Source of the DNA: a virus
IMG/VR virus record: IMGVR_UViG_3300039136_000093
Coordinates: 1-28,865 of that record
Reading direction: 5' to 3' (one strand)
DNA: 28,865 nt
In this document: piece by piece, positions 24,082 through 28,865 of the stretch
Position numbering within the stretch: position 1 is the first letter of the stretch
How the letters are laid out: every line of letters begins with the position of its first letter
The notes under the pieces: generated by a model
Seen by the model: only the letters and a program-made list of their open reading frames with translations
Database searches by the model: none
What the model was told of the DNA's origin: nothing
Position numbers and translations under genes: made by a program

Positions 24082-24519
24082 ATGGCATATAAGGGTAAAT
24101 ATTCACCGTCGTATCCTAGAAAGTATAAGGGAGACCCCACAAACATTGTATATCGTTCCCTCTGGGAGCGCAAGTTCATGGTTTACTGTGATTTGAATGA
24201 GAATATTCTTGAGTGGGGTAGTGAAGAAATAGTCTTACCCTACAGATCACCTGTTGATGGCAGAGTGCATCGTTACTTCCCAGACTTTTACATCAAGGTA
24301 AAAGAATCTACGGGCAGAATCAAGAAGATGATTATTGAAATCAAACCTAAGAGGCAGTGCTCCCCACCATCAAAACCTAAGAAGCAAACAAAAGGATATC
24401 TTCGTGAGGCATATGAATATGCTAAGAATCAAGCAAAGTGGGAAGCAGCATCAGAGTGGTGTAAAGACAGGGGATATATCTTTAAGGTCTTCACTGAAAA
24501 AGAACTAGGTATCAAGTAA
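24082..24519 (+). CDS. 4: gp4 head completion protein (TnsA/PD-(D/E)xK-like fold)
   Basis: This 145-residue protein is close in length to T4 gp4 (about 150). It has NIVYRSLWERKFMVYCDLNE, then ILEWGSEEIVLPYRSPVDGR, HRYFPDFYIK and KKMIIEIKPKRQ. These contain a nuclease-like constellation: E29, P67-D68 and E86-x-K88. T4 gp4 is a head completion protein needed to finish DNA-filled heads before tail joining. The C-terminal half is basic (KPKKQTKGYLREAYEYAKNQ). It is first in a plus-strand operon; the next gene overlaps its stop (TAATG). No clear Shine-Dalgarno precedes the ATG. Confidence 0.85.
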   Translation: MAYKGKYSPSYPRKYKGDPTNIVYRSLWERKFMVYCDLNENILEWGSEEIVLPYRSPVDGRVHRYFPDFYIKVKESTGRIKKMIIEIKPKRQCSPPSKPKKQTKGYLREAYEYAKNQAKWEAASEWCKDRGYIFKVFTEKELGIK

Positions 24520-25055
24520 TGGCAAGGAACATCAAATCTGGTGGACGACTTGGTAAAAAGTATTTCTACGTCTATGAGACTGGTGAAGTAACTTCTAGTA
24601 ATGATCCAGATATTGAAGTAGGTTCTAATGTTTATGACGATGGTGTCAGGAAAGACATCCGTGAGGAGGAAGACAGACCGACAGATACTGATGAAAATGT
24701 CAACAGGATTCGTGGAGTTGTTGACAGTTTAGGAAGAAGAAATAGAAGGATGCATCCCACTGATATAATGCAGGCACTTATCATGGCATTAGACCCTGTT
24801 GAAGGTATGCCTCAACCTGATAAATACTACACATACATATATAACGCAAAGACTCCTGGCATTCGTTATGATCAGCATCCGTTGGTGCTTGTATCCAGTG
24901 TAGGACTTGAAGGGTTCACCGCCTTTAGTTTACACTGGAGGATGATGAGAAAATACACTTATCCAGAAATCGCGAGTAGTCTTTACGAAATTTATCCCTC
25001 GGAAGTAAGTGATGCCTTGAGACTTCCAACCGCTTATTACCTGACAAATAACTAG
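24519..25055 (+). CDS. Conserved protein of the gp4-gp48-gp53 operon, function unassigned
   Basis: This 178-residue protein has a polar, charged N-terminus (MARNIKSGGRLGKKYFYVYE; DIREEEDRPTDTDENVNRIR). A more ordered C-terminal half contains YYTYIYNAKTPGIRYDQHPL, then VLVSSVGLEGFTAFSLHWRM and MRKYTYPEIASSLYEIY. The 'Y(N)A..P.I.YD..PLV.V..V...GF...(L)HW' pattern resembles a domain I have seen in other myovirus structural-region genes, but I cannot name it. It lies between gp4 and gp48 with a one-base overlap to gp4, so a head-finishing or tail-joining role is possible. The start is fixed by the TAATG overlap. Confidence 0.6.
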   Translation: MARNIKSGGRLGKKYFYVYETGEVTSSNDPDIEVGSNVYDDGVRKDIREEEDRPTDTDENVNRIRGVVDSLGRRNRRMHPTDIMQALIMALDPVEGMPQPDKYYTYIYNAKTPGIRYDQHPLVLVSSVGLEGFTAFSLHWRMMRKYTYPEIASSLYEIYPSEVSDALRLPTAYYLTNN

Positions 25056-25063
25056 AGTATCTG

Positions 25064-26227
25064 ATGCCAGATAATACCAAATCTACGAATGGTGCAAAAA
25101 ACACCATAACACCTCGTCGCAGAAAAAACGGTAGACCTATTCTTGAAGAAGAGAGGTTATTGAGATATCCATATGAATCAATTGGTGATGAGATGGATAC
25201 TTTAAGGATATCTATTGCGGAATATGTTCCACCTTTTGCAGGTGTTGATGACTTTTTCTCCCAACAAGTAGATGGAAAAGATAATCCTAATAGATTAGTG
25301 AGTCCACTGAAGGATGGCAAAGGTAACTTAACTGGTGGTATTGAAGTTGAAAAGGGAGCTGTAAAAAAATTATCAGATCTGGCAAATAGAACTGGAACAA
25401 GATCAAATAGGGAAGGATTGAAAAATCCCCTTCACACTTTATATCTTCCAATTCCTCAACAACTTTCTGACATCGCTGCAGTTGACTGGACAGATGGTGG
25501 AATGAATCCCATTGAGGCATTTGGATTAGCGGCAGGAGCAAGTATACTTAAAGCAGGTGAAGGAGGGTTTGTAGATGCTATTCAATCCTCTGGAGCAATT
25601 GTTAATTCTCTTGTAGCAAACGCCGGAGAAGCTCTTCAAAATTCAAATGTGAAGAGTGCCATCATGGCAGCACTCTCAGGAAAGTTAGTGGGATCTTTAG
25701 GTGGTCAGGTTACTGGGAGATCTATTGTATCTAGAGCAACTGGTCAGGTTTTTCAACCAAACCTTGAACTTCTTTTCAATGGTGTTGGTCTTAGGGTGTT
25801 CCCATTCAGTTTTACCTTCTTCCCAAGAAATCGTAGAGAAGGTCAAGAAGTAATGCGAATAATTAGAGTATTGAAAAGAACCATGGCACCTAAAAAAGGT
25901 AATGATGGTTTGTTTATTTCTGCTCCTGATATTTTTCAACTAACTTATATGAAAGGAAAGAATCCACATCCTTTCTTAAATAAATTCAAACCAATGGCAT
26001 TAACAAACATTGCCTTGAATTATACTGGAGCTAACACTTATTCAACCTTCTATGATGGAACACCTACTCAGATAAAGGTTGACTGCACATTCAAAGAACT
26101 CAACCCAATTTATCATGAAGATTACTATGAAAATGACACGGGACATTTTGTAAGTGCTGGTGACTTCCGTGATAGTCTTGACTTCGCATATGGTGATGCT
26201 AATACTTATAGAGGAGTTGGATACTAA
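25064..26227 (+). CDS. 48: gp48 baseplate tail tube cap protein
   Basis: This 387-residue protein is close to T4 gp48 (364). Recognisable segments are LHTLYLPIPQQLSDIAAVDW with GMNPIEAFGL, an Ala/Gly-rich helical middle, NLELLFNGVGLRVFPFSFTF with FPRNRREGQEVMRIIR, DIFQLTYMKGKNPHPFLNKF, and TQIKVDCTFKELNPIYHEDY. The last segments are the tail-tube-like fold shared by gp19, gp48 and gp54. gp48 sits on the baseplate and starts tube growth with gp54. It begins nine bases after the 178-residue gene and overlaps gp53 as TAATG. Confidence 0.85.
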   Translation: MPDNTKSTNGAKNTITPRRRKNGRPILEEERLLRYPYESIGDEMDTLRISIAEYVPPFAGVDDFFSQQVDGKDNPNRLVSPLKDGKGNLTGGIEVEKGAVKKLSDLANRTGTRSNREGLKNPLHTLYLPIPQQLSDIAAVDWTDGGMNPIEAFGLAAGASILKAGEGGFVDAIQSSGAIVNSLVANAGEALQNSNVKSAIMAALSGKLVGSLGGQVTGRSIVSRATGQVFQPNLELLFNGVGLRVFPFSFTFFPRNRREGQEVMRIIRVLKRTMAPKKGNDGLFISAPDIFQLTYMKGKNPHPFLNKFKPMALTNIALNYTGANTYSTFYDGTPTQIKVDCTFKELNPIYHEDYYENDTGHFVSAGDFRDSLDFAYGDANTYRGVGY

Positions 26228-26877
26228 TGGGTTACTTTAGAGAACTACCAAACTTATTCTATCAATCACAATCAAAAGATAGAAATTCTTCAACTGATTA
26301 CGTTTTAGTTAAAAATTTATTCAGAAGAAATAAATTACGTGATGATCTTCTTGGTGCTACCACCACTTTCAATAAGTATCAAATTTCTGATGGAGAAAGA
26401 CCTGATACAATAGCACAAGATCTGTATGGAGATCCTCAGTTAGACTGGGTTGTCATGATGGTGGCAAACATCGTCAATGTAAGAGATCAATGGCCGTTAT
26501 CCGACAATGAACTGTATAAATTTGCTGAAGAGAAGTATGGAACAAAATTGAATGATGTTCGTTTTCATGAGACTACCCAGGTAAAAGATTCTTCAGGAAG
26601 ACTTATTTTACCAAAAGGAAAGATTGTTGACTCTGATTTTACTATTCCAAAACCAGGAACTGATACTGCAACACTCAATCCAGTTGTATCAGTTAGTAAT
26701 TATGATTATGAAATAAGAGAGAATGATAAAAAGAGAAATATTAATGTATTAAAAGCAGACTACTTAGGAATGTTATTAGATGATATGAGAACTATCATGA
26801 GATATGATAGATCTTCAAGATTTATTGATAGTCAGACAGTATTTACAGAAAACACCAGAAATACATCTGCAGAATAA
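26227..26877 (+). CDS. 53: gp53 baseplate wedge protein
   Basis: This 216-residue protein is close to T4 gp53 (196). The diagnostic segment is RPDTIAQDLYGDPQLDWVVM followed by MVAN (about 59-81). It corresponds to 'EELANAIYGNPQLYWVLLMCN' in T4 in pattern. An N-terminal FRELPNLFY and C-terminal INVLKADYLGMLLDDMRTIM follow the same layout as T4 gp53, where it joins wedges in the baseplate and contains a LysM-like fold. It is last in the plus-strand operon and ends three bases before a strong hairpin. The start overlaps the gp48 stop. Confidence 0.88.
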   Translation: MGYFRELPNLFYQSQSKDRNSSTDYVLVKNLFRRNKLRDDLLGATTTFNKYQISDGERPDTIAQDLYGDPQLDWVVMMVANIVNVRDQWPLSDNELYKFAEEKYGTKLNDVRFHETTQVKDSSGRLILPKGKIVDSDFTIPKPGTDTATLNPVVSVSNYDYEIRENDKKRNINVLKADYLGMLLDDMRTIMRYDRSSRFIDSQTVFTENTRNTSAE

Positions 26878-26879
26878 AA

Positions 26880-26901
26880 AAGGGGGTCGTTAGACCCCCT
26901 T
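26880..26901. terminator. Intrinsic terminator between converging operons
   Basis: Perfect 9-bp stem (AAGGGGGTC / GACCCCCTT) with a four-base loop. On the minus strand it is followed by TTTTTT, making a strong terminator for gp32. On the plus strand the tail (CTCTG) is poor in T, so termination of the gp53 operon may be weaker. Confidence 0.85.
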
Positions 26902-26908
26902 CTCTGTA

Positions 26909-27835
26909 TCAGTCTTCTGCCAGTTTGGCGAAGTATGACAGAGCATCGTCGTCATCTTCTGTTTTGTTTGACGACAGAGTGATGTCAGGATCGTTGAATC
27001 CAGCATCAGTTGTGGTGGTTGTAGTTTCACCACGATTAGCAGCGCGGAACTCTTCTTCCTCTTGAACAGTCTCTTGGTCTTGGAAACGAGGGGTGCCCTT
27101 GTTACCCAGAACGTAGTCAAGACGCTTCTTCAGAGTGTCATAGTCCTTGAACTGGTCTGCAGCGACGAGTTCTGCCAGGGAGTATTCTTTCTTCCAGATT
27201 GCTTCCATAGCATCATCATCGTCCAGCAGAGCAGACTGTGCAGCAAACTCAGAGGAGTCATAGTTGCGATAACCAGCAACGTTCTTTGCCTTCAGTTTGA
27301 AGTTGGCACCTTGCCAGAAGTCAAAGGGATCAATTGCTTCCTCATCTTCAAACTCGGGTTGCATGGCAGCAGTGAGTTTGTCAAAGATCTTCTTACCGAA
27401 CTTATAGAGGAACACACCACCTTCGTTAGCAGGGTTGGCAGGATCCTTGACGACGTAGATGTTTGCCATGTAAGTCAGCTTACGCTTCTGCTTACGTGCC
27501 AGTTCCTTACCTGCATCGGTGCCGTTGTTCCACAGCATCGTGTTGTATTCTGACACAGGATCCTTCTGACCCAGAGTGGTCAGAGAGTTTTCGATGTACC
27601 AACCGCCAGGACCCTGGAAGGCGTGAGAGTACAGTTTGACGAAGGGCAGATCTTCTCCATTGGGAGCAGGAAGGAAACGGATAACAGCATAACCGTTGCC
27701 GCTCTTATCACACTCAAGTTTCCAGAGACGCTCGTCTCCAGAACTACCTGCTTTGTTCATCTTGTCAACTTCTTTGACCAGTTTGGCGGTCAGAGAACCC
27801 AGTTTGGATTGCTTCTTAAGATCAGCGAAAGACAT
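26909..27835 (-). CDS. 32: gp32 single-stranded DNA-binding protein
   Basis: This 308-residue protein matches T4 gp32 (301). The N-terminus has the basic LAST-type segment LKKQSKLGSL for cooperative binding. The OB-fold core includes GYAVIRFLPAPNGEDLPFVK with LYSHAF, KRKLTYMANIYVVKDP and GGVFLYKFGKKIFDKL. The C-terminus is acidic (EDDDDALSYFAKLAED) for partner binding. The protein has one Cys (C42); the three Cys of the T4 zinc site are absent. Codons are richer in C and G at third positions than in neighbours (CTG, AAC, GAC, TTC), as expected of a highly expressed gene. It has its own sigma70-type promoter, the ribosome-binding site CGAGGT and a strong terminator. Confidence 0.93.
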   Translation of the reverse strand: MSFADLKKQSKLGSLTAKLVKEVDKMNKAGSSGDERLWKLECDKSGNGYAVIRFLPAPNGEDLPFVKLYSHAFQGPGGWYIENSLTTLGQKDPVSEYNTMLWNNGTDAGKELARKQKRKLTYMANIYVVKDPANPANEGGVFLYKFGKKIFDKLTAAMQPEFEDEEAIDPFDFWQGANFKLKAKNVAGYRNYDSSEFAAQSALLDDDDAMEAIWKKEYSLAELVAADQFKDYDTLKKRLDYVLGNKGTPRFQDQETVQEEEEFRAANRGETTTTTTDAGFNDPDITLSSNKTEDDDDALSYFAKLAED

Positions 27836-27880
27836 TCGGATTACCTCGGATTTGTTTGGATTTGGGAGATTTACTTGGAT

Positions 27881-27909
27881 AGTATAACGAAGTTTTGCTC
27901 AGGTGTCAA
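27881..27909 (-). promoter_or_regulatory. Consensus sigma70 promoter for gp32
   Basis: Minus strand: TTGACA (27909..27904), a 17-base spacer, then TATACT (27886..27881). The -35 box overlaps the last codons and stop of the upstream 110-residue gene. Transcription would start near 27874, giving a leader of about 40 bases. Confidence 0.85.
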
Positions 27910-28231
27910 TGTAGTCTTTGAGCGATTCAATGGTCTTTGTCATGCTATCAAACAAAGTCTTGATGTCTGTGGATGGAGGGAACCCCATCATCAGAACAGA
28001 CTTCTGCAAGTTCTCTTTCATCTCAATCGCTTTAGGATCGTCTGAAAGAGAGACTCTAGTATACATCACTTGCTGCTTTTCTAGCAAGCCCTGTAACATT
28101 TCAATGTGTTCAATTTTTTCATCACGAGTCATAGTACCAAAAGACATTGCATTTGTATAGATCTGCTCCTGCAGATCATTAATATCTTCCAGTTCGTTCT
28201 TGATAATATCAGACTCAAAAAAATCACTCAT
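27899..28231 (-). CDS. DUF1825-like small protein in the gp33 position
   Basis: This 110-residue helical protein aligns well in pattern with the cyanobacterial DUF1825 family, as I remember it. It has FFESDIIKNEL at the start, FGTMTRDEKIEHIEMLQGLL, then a R.SLSDDPKAIEM segment, and GFPPSTDIKTLFDSMTKTIE to LKDYI. DUF1825 proteins are about 100 residues and widely conserved in cyanobacteria; I know of no firm function. In T4, gp33 (late transcription co-activator, 112 residues) is encoded beside gp59 and gp32, so this gene may be labelled gp33 in relatives, but I see no clear similarity to T4 gp33. It overlaps the gp59 stop by eight bases. Confidence 0.65.
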   Translation of the reverse strand: MSDFFESDIIKNELEDINDLQEQIYTNAMSFGTMTRDEKIEHIEMLQGLLEKQQVMYTRVSLSDDPKAIEMKENLQKSVLMMGFPPSTDIKTLFDSMTKTIESLKDYIDT

Positions 28232-28820
28232 TTACTATTTCCCTTAATAACTTCTTGTAGTTGAACACATCAATATTTATGAAGGGTGCATATTTTTTGA
28301 TTTTCAAACTGACGGTTTCCCACACTGGATCAGTAAGTTTCTTGTCAAAGTCTTCACGAAAATGGAAGATTTTTTCGTAGATCACGAAGTTTTCTAGCGA
28401 CAATCTCCCGCTTAGATACTCCTTGAGAATTTTTGGATGTCCTTTGGAGCAGTCGAATAGACTCTCCAATCCGTTCTCCGAGAGTAATTCGTTGCTTTGT
28501 TCTTTGAACAAGTAGGTTGAACTCTGCCGTCGTTTCATCCACTCGGCGTATGTCCTTTCTCCAGAATTGATAATTTCTCCAATCCATAGGTTCTGTGGGT
28601 TGTCAGCAGCGGAAAAGTTAGATACTAGAAAGTCAACGACTTCACTGTCGTCATACTTACGGGACGTTTTCTCAAACCAATACTTATCTTTCCTCTTATT
28701 AAAAGACGCCATGGATGCCCGTGATTTGGCACCATAGCGAAAGAAATCGTACTTTGGATTTGTGAAATGATTTTTTAGTGACAAATAATGTTTATAAGTT
28801 TCAAAGGGCGTCACGGTCAT
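28224..28820 (-). CDS. 59: gp59 helicase loader
   Basis: This 198-residue protein (T4 gp59 is 217) aligns with gp59 along its length: YKHYLSLKNHFTNPKYDFFR, SFNKRKDKYWFEKTSRKY, DDSEVVDFLVSNF, NLWIGEI, YAEWMKRRQ, HPKILKEYLSGRLSLENFVI and DPVWETVSLKIKKYAPFINI. In T4 gp59 binds gp32-coated DNA and loads the gp41 helicase, which fits the adjacent gp32. The ATG at 28820 overlaps a candidate upstream stop (ATGA), supporting this start, although the frame stays open to the window edge. Confidence 0.88.
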   Translation of the reverse strand: MTVTPFETYKHYLSLKNHFTNPKYDFFRYGAKSRASMASFNKRKDKYWFEKTSRKYDDSEVVDFLVSNFSAADNPQNLWIGEIINSGERTYAEWMKRRQSSTYLFKEQSNELLSENGLESLFDCSKGHPKILKEYLSGRLSLENFVIYEKIFHFREDFDKKLTDPVWETVSLKIKKYAPFINIDVFNYKKLLREIVNE

Positions 28821-28865
28821 AGAGGAAGTTTTGCTCGCGATGTTTTCTTCATGAAGTTGAGGCGA
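28817..28865 (-). CDS. Possible C-terminal end of the upstream gene
   Basis: In the frame that ends with TGA (28819..28817) the visible peptide is RLNFMKKTSRAKLPL. The TGA overlaps the gp59 ATG as ATGA, the junction style of coupled phage genes. Only 15 codons are visible, so the gene cannot be named, and it may be chance. Confidence 0.35.
   Translation of the reverse strand, partial: RLNFMKKTSRAKLPL

Noticed and set aside
27062-27553. 163-codon plus-strand frame antisense to gp32
   Set aside because: It lies wholly opposite a clear gp32 gene, has no leader signals, and its product shows no recognisable features.
1-28865. tRNA genes, photosynthesis or other auxiliary metabolic genes, integrase or attachment sites
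   Set aside because: Nothing in the protein frames or the short intergenic gaps supports any of these.

Overview
The window is a 28.9 kb piece of a T4-like myovirus of the marine cyanophage type. It carries a T4-type tail and baseplate gene set: gp5, a gp27-like hub, gp26, a gp54-like tube initiator, gp48 and gp53. It also has the head completion protein gp4 and the replication proteins gp32 and gp59. Cyanophage character comes from the long collagen-like fibre proteins, the short tandem fibre modules, the 2-oxoglutarate oxygenases and a small protein that resembles the cyanobacterial DUF1825 family. I recognised the families by eye; no database search was possible. No tRNA, rRNA, CRISPR array or insertion sequence was seen, and no stretch over 300 bases lacks a gene.

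Layout, read along the minus strand from about 24,044 down to 1: tube initiator (gp54-like), gp26-like tail chaperone or hub protein with a small -1-frame ORF, two hydrophobic tape-measure or hub-type proteins (one with a lysozyme-like domain), gp27-like hub, gp5 OB-fold hub, and a separate beta-helical spike protein. Then follow an 1155-residue repeat-rich fibre protein, a 322-residue structural protein, a 778-residue collagen-like protein with a tail-collar tip, a 2OG oxygenase, and a 1076-residue collagen-like protein. The leftmost 5 kb is a run of short fibre modules, a tail-fibre chaperone-like gene, a second 2OG oxygenase and a fibre protein cut by the window edge.

The plus strand from 24,082 to 26,877 is a tightly coupled operon: gp4, an unassigned 178-residue protein, gp48 and gp53. 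It converges on a minus-strand replication cluster (gp59, DUF1825-like protein, gp32) across a strong hairpin terminator.

Regulation is readable. Copies of a T4-late-type motif (NATAAATA) lie 16 to 29 bases before seven minus-strand genes, and two CTAAATA variants face outward from the strand switch at 24,045 to 24,081. gp32 instead has a consensus sigma70 promoter (TTGACA, 17-base spacer, TATACT). The most interesting signal is a candidate programmed -1 frameshift (T TTT TTC with an upstream GGAGG) at the end of the gp26-like gene. It would produce a G/GT-style tail assembly chaperone pair next to the tape-measure genes. The second theme is the pairing of collagen-like fibres with two prolyl-hydroxylase-type oxygenases.
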